From: Pterois miles
Taxonomy: Eukaryota > Chordata > Actinopteri > Perciformes > Scorpaenidae
Assembly: GCA_947000775.1 (NCBI GenBank)
Contig: CAMQGK010000171.1
Location: 3,051,001-3,115,000 of the forward strand
Direction: 5' to 3'
DNA length: 64,000 nt
Of this stretch, positions 1 to 13,500 are shown in pieces. Numbering within the stretch: the stretch's first letter is position 1; each line of letters opens with the position of its first letter. The translations under genes and the position numbers were made by a program. The notes below the pieces were generated by a model, which made no database searches, had not been told where the DNA came from, and was given only the letters and a program-made list of their open reading frames with translations.

Positions 1-1423
1 ACTGCTTGTTTCAGTGTTTCAGACATTCTGTATACACTTTACAAAAAGAAATACAGCCAACATGTGCAAATCATTATTGTCTGTGGTCTCATGAGCTACC
101 AATATCAGTTAGATATATTGCTTTTACTCAGCCTGTAGACATATAACTTACTTTACCTCAGTTGCTCAGTCATTTTGATTGTTTTTTGCTGGATACACAC
201 AGTGGAGAAAATAGACTGTCTCTTCAGAATATTTTCTTCTGTTTGAAAGATAAAGATTTCATTTTGAGTTAAAGGGACAGTGTTTAGGATTTGGCAGCAT
301 CTAGTGGTGTGGTTGCAGATTGCAACCAACTAAGTACACCTCACCACACTGCTCCCTTTCCAAGACTGTGATAATCAGTCGAAGAGTTCAAAACCATGGT
401 AATGCTGTTCGTCTCGCTCAGAGATCATCCTTACCATAATAACACTACTTTAAGAGCAACAGAAGTCAGACGGTGGCTGGCGGTACCATAGTTTTGCACT
501 CTGCAACTCACGTTACTGTAGTTTCACAAGTGTGTCAGAGAACTACGGTGGCCTTCAGGTAACGTGAAAACATGAAAGTCTCTCTAGAGCCAGTGTTTGG
601 TTTGTCTGTTCTTGGCTACTGTAGAAACATGGCGGAGCAACATGGTGGACTCTGTGAAGAGGACTCACTCCCTAAACAGATGAAGGGTTCATTCTAAGCT
701 AATGAAAACACAATTATCTTTAGTTTCAGATGATTATACACTAATATATATTCACTATACAATATACAATATATACAATATTACACTAACATAGTTATGA
801 ATATTTAATTCCATTTCTGCTAATATATCACCTGAAGTGATAAACATTGGCCTTTTGAGGAAATGTTATATATGACTTTGAGTATTTGCAGCAGTTTTTC
901 AAGAGGTTATTAAATTACGAAGCTTCTCATTATAATAACTCTTATACAGATAGTGACAAAGTCCACTGGAGGTTGAACATGTTGGTATTAAATCTCCTGT
1001 AAGAGTCAATGGGGTTTACAAAGGATCAGGTAACAGCAAAGACATACATATTTTACCCTTTCTCTACTCTTTCATTCACATTTTTTTCTCAGATTTGTCA
1101 CCAGTCTTCTCATGCACTCACCGACAGCAAATACTGTTGAAGCCAGTGTCAAATCATGCATCTAGCAATGGCTCAAGGTGTAATGATGCAGTTTTATAGT
1201 TGGGGTAACAAATGCGAATTTGAGCTACTGACAATCTACTGCATTTTGTGTTTAGGTAAGAGAACATATAGGGAATAATACAGAATATGAATTTTCTGCA
1301 TGCTGCATACACACACAATCACCCACTCAAATTCCACTGAGGCCTAATGAATTTTTCCCACTCTCCCTTTTCTTTTCCTTCTCTCGTTTGCCCTCTGTCT
1401 CTCTCTGTCCTCCTATTCACCAG
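1..1423. other. kank4 intron, 5' edge of the window
   Basis: No coding exon was recognised. The stretch holds the MITE at 271-850. The large KANK exon carrying the N-terminal half is not seen here and is expected upstream. Confidence 0.6.
271..850. mobile_element. MITE-like repeat, AAAGGGACAGTGT family
   Basis: It starts AAAGGGACAGTGTTTAGGAT, followed by GGCAGCATCTAGTGG, TGCAGATTGCAACCAACT and ACATGGCGGAGCAACATGG. A second, 5'-truncated copy at 28921-29103 ends with ACACTGTTCCTTTAA, the reverse complement of this start, so the family has terminal inverted repeats. The right end of this copy is eroded. Confidence 0.7.
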
Positions 1424-1517
1424 GTCTCAAATCTATTATGAAGAAAAATGGTGTTGCAGACAAGCAAGGGAGCAAGGGAGCCAAGAAAAACCTGAAGTTT
1501 GTTGGGGTGAATGGAGG
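1424..1517 (+). CDS. kank4: kank4 exon a: LKSIMKK block
   Basis: The acceptor is a pyrimidine tract ending in caccag and the donor is GG|gtaaaa. The 94 bp exon has split codons at both ends. It reads LKSIMKKNGVADKQG then KKNLKFVGVNGG, a block found in every KANK protein just before the acidic linker. The 3' split Gly codon is completed by the next exon at 6421. Confidence 0.85.
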
Positions 1518-2481
1518 GTAAAATCTTCTTTTTAATCAGTGTCCAATCTCTCTGTGTGCATTCATACTTGAGTGTCCATAAAAGGAGAACTAACATCTAG
1601 GCATCCTTTGTGGTCGTTACTGCACAGTAACTGAATGCTACGTTCTAGTTTATCCCTTTATCTTTTCCTAAAGTCTTCAAAAACAGGGATTACATGTCTT
1701 CAGTTTTCAGAGTTTTTAGGTTTAAATGTGTTACATTTTGCAAAGTGGCTTCAGTCGGATTAGCCAGTTAGCCAGAAAATGACTCCAGGTAATCCTTAGA
1801 GGTAGAGTATGTCCAATGATTAGGATGGATTTGGTTTTTTATCAAAAACAAAACAAAACATAATACAGTATGATAAAAGTAAGATATAAACTTAATCTAA
1901 AAATATTTTTTAAACAATTTTAGCCTGGTTAATAATGTGTTCATCCTTAAGTAATTCACAGGCAGCAGTCTGGATTTTCAAGTAACAATATTCTCCATCC
2001 CAAAATCCAAAAATTAGTACAAATAAATTGTAAGCTCAGTTGTCTGAGTTTGACCGTAGCCACTGTGAACTAAGTCCAGCTGTGCCTCACACAACTGCTT
2101 CTTGCTGTTAGTCATCGAGGCTCACTTGAAGACACGCTGCCCTGAATCTGACCTCGCTGCTGCTGCTGCGAAAGTGAGTGTGTATGAATGTGTTGTACAT
2201 TATGTGATGTGTGTGCATATTTTTGTCAGTATTGATGATACCTCAGTGCTTTGTGCAAGTGTGCTTATGTCAGCGCTTGCTGATGCGGGATGTGGTGTAT
2301 GTGCGTATGTGTGTGTATGTGTGCTTGTAAATGCTGATGAATTTTAAGTAAGCAGATGGTAGTGGTTGGAAGAACAAAGGTGCGTCTCAAAGCAGGGAGA
2401 TTATTCCCTCTAGCTGATGTGATTATAGTTAGCTGTCTGGTGTTACAGTTATAACATGAAGCACCTGTATACTGTCCACAC

Positions 2482-2559
<78 letters not shown>

Positions 2560-5500
2560 CCCTATCCTGACATTAACATGCATCTTGGTTGATTCGATCA
2601 CAAGCAGACAGCAAGTCTGCCCACACCAGGCATTAGAATGCGTCTCCACATGCATCTCGAGTGATTACTTGTGACCGGATCTCACTAACCCGCTCTATAT
2701 GCAAATAAACATGTGCGTCAGGAGTTGAGTTTTCATTAACCCTCTAAGACCCACAATAGACCTGTTTTTGGCTTTTTTAGGGGGATACAGGAGGTCTTTA
2801 GGGGGAGATAGTAGGTCAACATTAGATGTCACATAGAAGTGGTGAACATCATCTGACAGCTGGGAACCTGAAGATTAATTTCAGATGCAGCTTAGCACTG
2901 TGACAAGTTATTTCAGTCATAAATCAGAAACAAACATGAATGAATGAATTAAATAATTAAATGATTGAAATAAAGTGTGAAAGAACCCCCTCCGTCAGTC
3001 ACATAACACCAGTCATGCAGCAACTCCACTGGCTCCCCTTCAAATACTGCATCATCTACAAGATCCTTCTCCTTACATTCAAGGCCATAAACAATCGTGC
3101 CCCTCAGTATCTCACCAAGCTCGTCCATATCAAGACATCCACCCGTTCTCTCTGGTCCTCTTCCTCCATCCAGCTCATCCTCCCACCTGCTCGTCTGGTT
3201 ACCATGGGGTCAAGATATTCTACATACATCCCTCCCATTACCACTTTCAAATCTCACCTGAAAACTCATGTATTCAGACAGGTCTACTCCTTTTAATTTC
3301 AGCTGTTAAGACTGGAATGACCCCACCCTTTGTATTACCTTACCCTATACCCTTATTATTATGTAGTTTTATTAGTATTATTATGTAGTTTTATTGCCTG
3401 CTGTTATAACTGCTTGATTGATGGACTGATTTTTATTGTTTGATTCTGTAAGGCGACCTTGAGTGTTCAGAAAGATGCCCATAAATAAAATGAATTATTA
3501 TTATTATTATTATTATTATAGAACATTATGGTGGAAGTATATGATGGTCATCCCCATGCTCTATTATCTTGCAGCAATTTCCATTGTTGCACCATTTCAT
3601 ACACTGATTTGGTGCTAAATTTTACAATTTTTTTTTACCATGCAAGAATTGATAAAATCAATAAATCAATGATAAAACAAAATTAATACTCCCTCCAAAA
3701 TACCACATTAAGACACCAAGACCTTGAGGACCACCACAGAAAAAGCCATGCTGTGATTTGATATCAACAACTTTTGACATTTCGAGACTTCAGCAAAAAT
3801 TGCACTTGTCAGTGATTTGATAGTGAGCACTTCTGTTGTGTGAACTGCTCAGAAACCCCCTTATTGTCAGTCTACCTAGGAAAGCCATCCATTTTCTGAA
3901 TATGCTAGGTATCTAGTTTGTGGTTGATAAGTTTTAGGAGGCTGTGATTATCCTAGAGGTCACCACAGGTCATTTTATACAGTTAGAAGTTGGTCTCACT
4001 ACAATGAAATGGCTACTATGGGGACTAACGTCATCACACATGAATACAAAGTCTTATACACCGTTTTAGAATAGGTAAAAATACTTTATGCTGCATGTGA
4101 TTATCATAAAGCGGGCATGTCTGTAAAGGGGAAATTTGTGGGTACCCATAGAACACATTTTCATTCATCACCTATCAGTTTTAACCAAATATCCTCTAGT
4201 GTAGCTCAGCTAAAAACACAAAAAATCTTTCAACATGTTAGCATGTCATTCACTGTTGACCACCTCCAAATGTGGTCTTAGCAATTTGCGTCTTTGTCCA
4301 TTCACACCTGTACTTAGAGCTGTCCACTTGTGATTGGATCATACAGGATGCATGTTATTACCAATGTTAACACAAGGCCAAAAATCCCACCCTAACCTTA
4401 ACCATAACTGCTACATGTGTGATCCTAATCCTTAGTCTAAACGTCTCAGCAAAACCAAAGCCTAGTCTAGTGCTAAAATAAAAATTGGCTGTCTGGACCA
4501 GAATTCATCCCCAGATGGGAAGTGGGACCTGACAGCATGACCTTTGTCGTCACAATAACACACAAAAAAATGTGAACACTTTTGTACACAAATACAAACA
4601 TGCACAGCTGCAGAGCTCCACTCACATGCACACATTCATAGTAATGACCTCAGTTGTGCACATTACCCTTGACAATGATCCACCTCTCTCTTCAGATCTT
4701 AGATTTTTTTAAACATGTGCTCAGTCTCATTTTGCATGAAGTTCCAAAGATGGCAAAGCTAATCTAATGACTCACTAGAAGAATAAAATGTTTATTAATA
4801 GCACCATTCACACATCTAATGAAGACATGTGTTTCTATTATTCCTCATCACTTGTTTTCGAGAGTCGTGCCTACAGCTTCTCTGTGGTATTACCTCCTGC
4901 ATATCAAGGAAACAGCTGCCATTAGGAGATTTGTTTTATCCCTGTTTTCCTGTTCTTACATTCATGAGCTTCACTGTTTTATGACCTTCTCGCCTTTGCT
5001 ATTATTTGTCAGAGCTTTGGCGAAGTCTGTTCCGTCCTCCCTATTTTAGTAATGATCTACAAACCAGCCATTCTCCAGAACAAATAGTGAATTATCATTC
5101 GTGGTATTGTGAGGATCTGCTCCTTATATAAACACTAACAAGTTATATAAGATGGTCCACATCTAGTTTCTCATCTGACTTTTTAACTCCTGTTCTTGAC
5201 AATAAATATTTCTCCATGACTATGTTACAGATGCTATTTATAATGAGACAAACATGTCAGACAACAATATTTTCTCTGACTATCTTTAGACTCCTGCCCA
5301 CACCAGGAAGTGGGCTGCTGTTTGCATTTCTTGTCTTTGGATGGTCTAACCTATCTTTGCTCTCCCTTGAGCTTCTCTGGAATCCGGGGAATGTTGTGGC
5401 CCCTGAACGCCTCTTGCGGTGTGGTGTTTTGTGCGCGTGTGCGCGTGTCTACAAATAAGCATGAATCAATGGCATTCACTATAAGACTTATCTGATCGTT

Positions 5501-7517
5501 GGCGTCACAGAGGTGCTCTCATGATACACCCCAATGATCACACTCACAGAGACACACACACACACACACACACACTACGCCAGCTCTAAATATGTCATCA
5601 GCCTTTCCTCGCTTAACAAGGTTGGGTTTTGTCCAAGCTTGTATAAGCAAGTGTGCAAACATACCTATGGATTTTCGTGTGTATGTTTAACTGTGGGAAG
5701 GATGTTTTGGATATGAGGGCCAAGGCTACATTAGACAAGCATCTTTTTCATGTCATGCTTGAGGTCTGGAGGGTAATGATCTGTCTGGCCTTGGCTTGAG
5801 TTGATTCAACTGCTTTCATATTCATTTTTACTCGCTTAGGTGTTTTTATTGATGGTGCTGCTTCTGTATTTTGTCTTATTTGTGTCCAAGCACTACTTTT
5901 ATTAATCATGAGTTAAATGTTACAAAGCCCATGAATGTTGTCCATCCTGCATAATTTAAATATGGATATCTGTTTAGCTAAACAGACAATTAACAACCTT
6001 GCGAATAAAGGATGACCACTCTACTTAGTGAGCTACAGCCACTGTTTTAAGGCCCTAGTGAGGACAACAGTCTCTGTTTACCAAACTGACAAAGAAGGCC
6101 AATTCAGCAAGTTAGTTTAGTGGTGCATGTCCTAACGACACAAAAAGCCCTTCAGCTATGGCAAGATTGTAATAGAGGTGATGGCTGTGGTGGCTGAAAC
6201 ATTATTAAAGGACCATAAAAGTAGGAAAGAAATTATGCCTGCTATTGGTGATGTACAACTTGGTGCTACGAGTAGCTCTCTGCCACTTTCATTTTGTCAA
6301 ATTAGCCCTCAGAGGAAAAAAGGTTGGATGCCCCTAGGGCAGTATGCAAAAGCTTTATTCCAGATGGCATAATGTGGATAATGTTGGCGTCAATGCTCTG
6401 AAACTTGTGTCCACCCCCAGCTATGAGTCCACATCCAGTGAAGAGTCCAGTGGAGATGAGAAGTCAAAGGTGGAGGTGGAGGAGGAAGACAGCTCAGAAC
6501 CGGAGGTAGAGAAGGAGAAGGAGACGGTGCCTCAGCCAGCAGAGAAGCCTGAAAAGGGAGCAGAGACCCAGCAGAAGGATGAAGAGCTTCAGGCTGAGGG
6601 AGGAGGTGATGTGGCTGCAGAGAAAGAGGCTGAACGAGGCCTGCTGGATCCAGAAGGCAGCCTGGAGGACCAGGCTGAAGGGTGAGACAGCTTCATTTAT
6701 AGTTGCGTGTCAGGGGTTAGGCGGCGCCATAGCTGTGGAGCACGTTCTGCTTTCTGATGCTGGCCGAGATGTTGTTGATAGTGAAGAATACGTGACACGG
6801 GTTTAAAGAAAGTCTCAGGCATCTCCTGTTTTTCAGGAACACAAAGCAATCTGAACTGCAACTCCCCCTCTGCTCGCTGTGATCCACGCTCTCCATCTCA
6901 GCGAATGAAAGAAAATAAACACGGCAACTCCAAAAAATAGTCTCCTATTCAGTGCTGAAACAAGGTGGATCACCCCACTGTAGCTCATATCATGAAGTGA
7001 ATGAAAGAAGGAAAACAGAGTAAATGCAAGGAATGTAAAGCAATTAAAGCACAATACAGCCATAGAGAGTGTGACGTTTGGTGTCAGGTAAGCACAAGAG
7101 TGCTTTTTTTTTGTGTCCAGCTACAACCAACATATTGAGACAGGTGCTGAATGACGGTCCAAAATACAGAGGGCCTCACGAACACACACGCACGCACGCA
7201 CTGAAATCCATTTAAAATTCTACCTACTTACAGTGATGTACATCCCTGCTTACCTCTTACTATCTTGCATCAACACCAAATGCACACCTGTTTCCACATA
7301 CGTTCCTTTAATGTACAGTAAGCTTCACACCAACACACACAACTAAACTCTAAAGTGCTAGGGGTCTGGGACAAAAAAGCAAATAACCAGCAGCATCTGA
7401 TCACTTATCTGTCACAGGGTTGAGGGTCCCGGGGCCAGACAGTAGATGGGGCCTCTGGGAGAAGGCAAGACTCATATTAACTCATCACTCAGCACCTGTC
7501 CGATCAGTCCTATATGT

Positions 7518-7553
<36 letters not shown>

Positions 7554-10500
7554 GTACATATAGTGTGTGTGTTATAGCTAGAGTACAGTACACAGTGAGG
7601 GTGATCCACTCAGGCTTACAACTTATTTCCAGTTCTGTTTACATATGCGAGTCAGCTGGAAGTTCAGTTTTTCATATGGGAACCTCCATATGTGACGTGA
7701 TTTGCCTTGAGTATGTTGAAAAAATGTATTACACGGTTGTGTTGAATTATCGATTCCAATTGGTCAATCACAGTGCTCTGTGGTCTGTTATTTCTATATT
7801 TTTTCGTCTTTATTTCTCCGTTGCTATATTTTACAGACCATTGCTAAGGGCGCAGTTCAGATGTCTGGGCTCTTGTGGACCATTTTTGTGTCAAATTATT
7901 GATTTCGTAAGTAAGTAGCTGTGTAATAAGCGGGACAATGTACAGCTAGTGGGCATTGTGAAAGAAACTGCCAGACCCAGACGCAAAGCATCACTGGCAT
8001 CGCCCTGTCAGGGTTTCTTTAACAACAATGAGCAGCTTGCTGTATGTTATCCCTTACTTAACATTTGCAGCAGAATACAGACAGGCCATATGCACTGTGT
8101 TCAACAGGAAGTTAGCCATTAACCACTATGCACTATGTTACACAGCTAGCAGATATAGACTTGTAGACAGTAACAGTTATAAAAACACTTGTTATATCTA
8201 TGTTGTAACTTCTGTCCCATATCTTCTGTGGCACTTCTATCCATCTTTAAAGAGACACTAGATCATTTCCTTACACTAGGGGGCGTACTCCGTATACTAT
8301 ACGGGTTTATGGACACAAAACAAAACTGTGTAAACAAGGCGTTAGTGCTGTTTGAGATGTACAGTATGACTGCGCATGATAGACGAGCAGTAGGAGCACA
8401 TGGTGGATGTTATTGGGCAGTGAATCAGTGTAAACTGTTACCGTGGAGGTTTGCATGTGCCATCAACGTGTCAGACTATTGACTGATGTGTGTGTGTACG
8501 CTGCAGAGTCCTGCGAGGCATCTTTTATCTTTTGTTTTCATCCTAGATTGAATTTACACAAGAACCGAAGTAGCCGTCTCTTGGCCATATGTTATGCAGA
8601 CTTGATAGTATTTTCAAACTGAACCTGGAAAAGCAGTAAAGAAAACCATGGCAAGAACAGATGTGTGTGGGGGTGCTGGGTTTAATTTGGATGTTTTTTC
8701 ACTTCCAGATACTCTCAGTGTGCTTGAAAAACCTGGACTTCTGGATATTTTTAAAAATATTATTACTGTGTCATCTGGTCTTTGTTGGCAGGGAGAAAGT
8801 TGACCAGGGGTTTATAGACGCCTGCCTCTATGTAAAAGACCGCATGGAAGAGGTTTCATCCCCAGATAAAGAAATGGTAAGGCTTCTTTTGGCTGTTATT
8901 TTAATTCTTCAACATTGTGGAAAATCATTCTATGTACTTTATCAGATCTGATTTGACTGCAAAGTTAATGTCCATTTTCAGTTGGACAAGCTTACTAAGC
9001 TTCTGCTAAAATGTATTTTTGTATATGGAAAATGCTGCGGACTCTGTGGATATTCTGTTAGAGCTCTTTGACTTCACTGAGTAGAATAATGTGCCATTCT
9101 TCAGGCTGCTCAACAGCCCAAACAGTAAAAATTATGTTCAGGGAACAGTAAAAACGCTGCTGCGGGCTGCTGTTTCATTTGTATAGTTTCTCTCCTTCCT
9201 TTCTCCCCAGCGCCAGGTTTTAGTGGTGCTCTACCAGGAGTGGTTCAAGATCTCCAGTCAGAAAGACTCGCAGGCTGATACCGTCAGATTATACCTGCGA
9301 CAAGTGGGTTTGACCACACCCACTCTCCTGCCATACGTGGTTAACTTGACCGACGGCAACGGGAATATGGCCCTCCACTACAGCGTGTCGCATTCAAACT
9401 TCCCTGTGGTCAAACTGCTGCTGGACACTGGTGAGATGCGAACACTCACAGAGACAAAATTGCACAAAATTGCTCAAAATGCTCTTTGACTTAGTAAAAC
9501 ATTATGTTTGTATTCAGGTCTATGCGAAACAGACAATGTGAACAAGGCGGGCTATACTCCAGTGATGCTCGCTGCACTGACAGCTGCTGAGAGCTCTGAT
9601 GACCTGGAGGTGGCGCAACAACTATTGAGACTGGGTGACGTCAACGCATGCTCCAGACAGGTAATAAATATGTCTGCACTGACTCATCAGGTCCACTAAA
9701 TTCACTGAATATCAAAGGATTTGTTACGTTGTGTTGTTGTTGTACAGGAAGTTGTATTTCAGGCACAGTAAGCCTGGGAATTTAATGAATCCTCGGGGGA
9801 AATCAGTGCATCTTAGGATATTTTTACAAGTGGGTCACTTTACAGGAATACACGCTATTTTTCTCGACAGCGAGGCCATCTATAGTTCAAACCGAACAAA
9901 ATTCATAAATGGGAGGGAATAGCACGTTAGGTGAAGCATACTGAAGTGTTGGGGATGCTCAAAAGTACCGTTTGCAAATTCAGGAAGAAATTAATCTACT
10001 AAAACTGAACTTCTGTGTAGCTTTAAACTTTATTCAGAAATATAGACTAGATACAAATGTTCAATTTCAAAATATTACACTTTAGTCCCTTTTTTTTTTG
10101 CACATTTTAATTTGCCCCTTTCACTTATGTTTCCTATTCTTCTTCTTCCTCGGTTCCCTCTCTCATCCCTGACCCTACATCTCTTTATCCCTTTATCTCC
10201 CCGTCATACCTTCCCCCTCACCATTTAATACCAACTCTCTGGATCTCTCGCTCTCTTTCTCTAGGCGGGTCAGACGGCGCTCATGCTCGCGGTGTGCCAC
10301 GGCCGCGTTGCCATGGTGAAGCTGCTCCTGAGCTGCGGTACAGATGTAAATGCCCAGGACCGCGAGGGCTCCACGGCCCTGATGTGTGCCAGCGAACACG
10401 GACACACAAACATCGTTCGTATGCTGCTGGAGACGGGTCGCTGTGACACCAGCCTCACAGACAAGGTATACTCTTATACTGCAAAGTACAGTGAAATTAC

Positions 10501-13500
10501 ACTGACAACTAGACTGTTGAGAAGTTATCAAAGGTTAGATGCCGTCTGAATGTGTAAAGACCTCTTCAAGATCTTGTTCAGATTGTCTCTGCTGTCTTTC
10601 CAGGATGTTTTGTCCTCAAAGCTGTTTTATTTTTATTTTCTTGTAACTGGACATAAATTGAGGCGTTTGCAGTTCATGCATAAACAGTGTGGCTTCACTG
10701 ATATTTCAGCATGCAGTTCCATGAGTGAACTGTTGTCTTGCCAGGTTTAAAATATATCACAATGTTACTGTAAGAATCATGCAGCTCAACACAGACTAAA
10801 TTTGCTCGCTATACACACTATCAAATACAGAGACAAATAAAGAGTTGTTCTCTGTAGGCAGAAACACAGTAGCATATATTATTATGTCTCTGGCTTCATT
10901 TGGACCATGGTGACTCTTCCAGAAGGGTTACTGAGATGCCAGGGATCACTGCTACATTTCATCAGCTAGTTATCTGCAGCTTGTATTAAATGAATGGTCA
11001 CACAGCTCACATACTGTAGAATAGGCTGCCCCTGCGGTCAATGTTAGGTGCCCAGTAAAACAGCACACAGTAGCTGATGCCAGGCCCACACATAGTAGAT
11101 TGATTGTTCAACCTCATACATTATTGATTTCTTTGCTCTGCAGCCCGAGGTGCCCAGTCAGAGAACAGCCACATCACGACTGGTGCCTTGCACCGTCTCC
11201 CGGCGAACAATCCTATAAATACGGTTGTAGCAATGGATTGTATACAAAGGACAGTGTGACGGCTCCCCTAAAGTGAAGCAAAAATATCTTGATCGCCACC
11301 TGGTGGTTGGCTGCAGTATCGGCCTCCTCCATGTTAGTGGATGGGACATGGGCCAAACTAAAAAGTCAAAGTACACACCAAATACATTTTACATACATTT
11401 CATACTTTTTTTACAAAAGTTTCTTGTCATTTTAGGTAGTTTATATCATGCTGTTGTATGTTCACTTGTTATTTTTTTGATAAGTTTGGTTTTAATTAAT
11501 TATTTGATGCTATAAAAAGGGAGTGAAACATCATGACTGACAGCTGTGATTGACAGCTGCTCTGAGGCAAGAAGTCACATAGCGGAGATTTAACTTTCCA
11601 TCACCATCACTTATCTGTGTAAGAGAGCATGTTTCAGTTTGATCATAAATGTAGTTACAGTGACAAGATGGTTAGTTGTTGTTGCTTTCTAGCCAAACAG
11701 CTGCCGCGGTGTTAACGTAGCAGCAAAGTGGCTCATGCTAACAAACTGTGGCCATGCTCAGCTTGTGATTGGTTCAGGTGGGTGTGTGGGCGGGACCTTG
11801 GTACTGCAGTCGAGTGATGTCAAAATCTCAAGATGCCAGCTCCCATATCTAGGGATGGACAGTCTGACTTTTTCGATCTCAACAGTAATACCTGGGCTGT
11901 GAGCCGATACTGATTACCAATCTGATACCAGTCTTTAATTAATAAACTGTATGCCTCACTGAGTGGAACTGGGATCGTTCTTTTATGTGTAAGGCAATCC
12001 TAACTTTGTAAAACAAAATGTGGCCAACAAAAACATAGATATAAATTATTTGTCATTTATTATTAAAATAATAATTTATATACCAGCAACTTGGTAAAAA
12101 AAATCTTATTACAATTCAAGTAGAAACCTTTTTAATGCAGCAACAGTTTGCTCAAAACTTAAACAGGAATTACAATTCTTTCATATAATGTACAGTATAG
12201 AGTATATAAACAGAATTTAATTGAATGGATTGGTCCCATCGTCACAGATATTCGATCTAGCTATTTAAGGCAGTATCGGCCCAAAATCTGATCAAGTATT
12301 GATATCAGTACATCCCAACCAATAGGATATTATAGGATAGGATCGGATAGGATATTTTGGCTTCACTTTTGTACAGTGGGAGGAGGTGGAGATGCGTTTA
12401 TCTATAAATATAGTCTATGGTTACAACACTGCTGCCACTCATGCTGCATTTCATAAACCTCACCTCAACACCTACATCAGACTGTGGGCTTTGATTCCAG
12501 CTCCCCAAGGATGCAAGTATTGTCTCTCCTTATTCAACACAACACACTGCTGCCTCCAACAACTACTAGAACATTAAAGCATTTCTACAACACTTTTTCC
12601 TGCCCAGTCCTGCGGGATGGGACTTCAGAGAAAACCTCACGTCATGTGTTCTCAACGATTACCTATAAATCATGAGAGGTCTTCAGTGCAACCGTCCACT
12701 AGATTGTTCTTCATCACGTGGACAACCAAGATTAATCTATACAGACGTATCCTGCAGTCATCCTATAACTCAACCGTGTGCCTCTGGTACATTATTTGCT
12801 GTGTGACTCCATGACAACACATGAGCATGCACTATATTTAGTGCTAGTGGAGGACAAACATTATCTCAAAACTGAGAAAAATCAGCAGTTCTGGCAAGCA
12901 ATTTTATATTATGTGCAAATGAGTCAAGCAGGTTTGTGAAATTTCTACAGAGTATAATACACAACATTCACTGTTCTGAGACATCAAGAGGCCTTGTCTG
13001 TTCTAGTTTGCTGCAATGTCTAATATCAAGCCTTTGATTAGACGAATGAATAGGAAATGCCAGAACACTGAGAATAATGCAGGAAGTTATTATAAACAGT
13101 ATTATAGAGCTTTCAGTCAGCAGGGAAAATGTTTCTTAATTAATGTCTCCGTGTCAAGCTCACAACCAGTCTCAAACTATACAGAGACGGATTTAATATT
13201 CTCATTTTGGATAATTGTTATTAGAGCATGACTTGTTCCATAAATAATGCGTATGATGGGTTCAGTGAGAGACAGCTACACATATCTGAGCTGATGATGA
13301 ATACAGACCCGATATAGACCCAAACAGCATTGCTAATGTTGGTGATTCTACAGGCAAAAATCTACAGCAAAACCACCAACATAGCTGTTTTTTTCTCAGT
13401 AAGAGCAGTGACAACAAAATTATCCATGTGAGTTTAAGATTCAGTAACAGACAGATCGTCATAAGCTTGTACATTGTTTTAAAATTGGTTGTTTAGCTTA

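Larger units (their letters stand above)
1518..6420. other. kank4 intron, 4.9 kb
   Basis: It contains a long CA microsatellite, an L2-like LINE tail (2985-3522) and a short CA tract near 5551. No further exon was recognised; open frames here are short and lack splice context. Confidence 0.6.

Noticed and set aside
2265..2655. Short proteins encoded across the CA microsatellite on both strands
   Set aside because: They are translations of (CA)n as His-Thr or Cys-Val runs, without splice or homology support. The same holds for 24335-25070 and 38049-38105.
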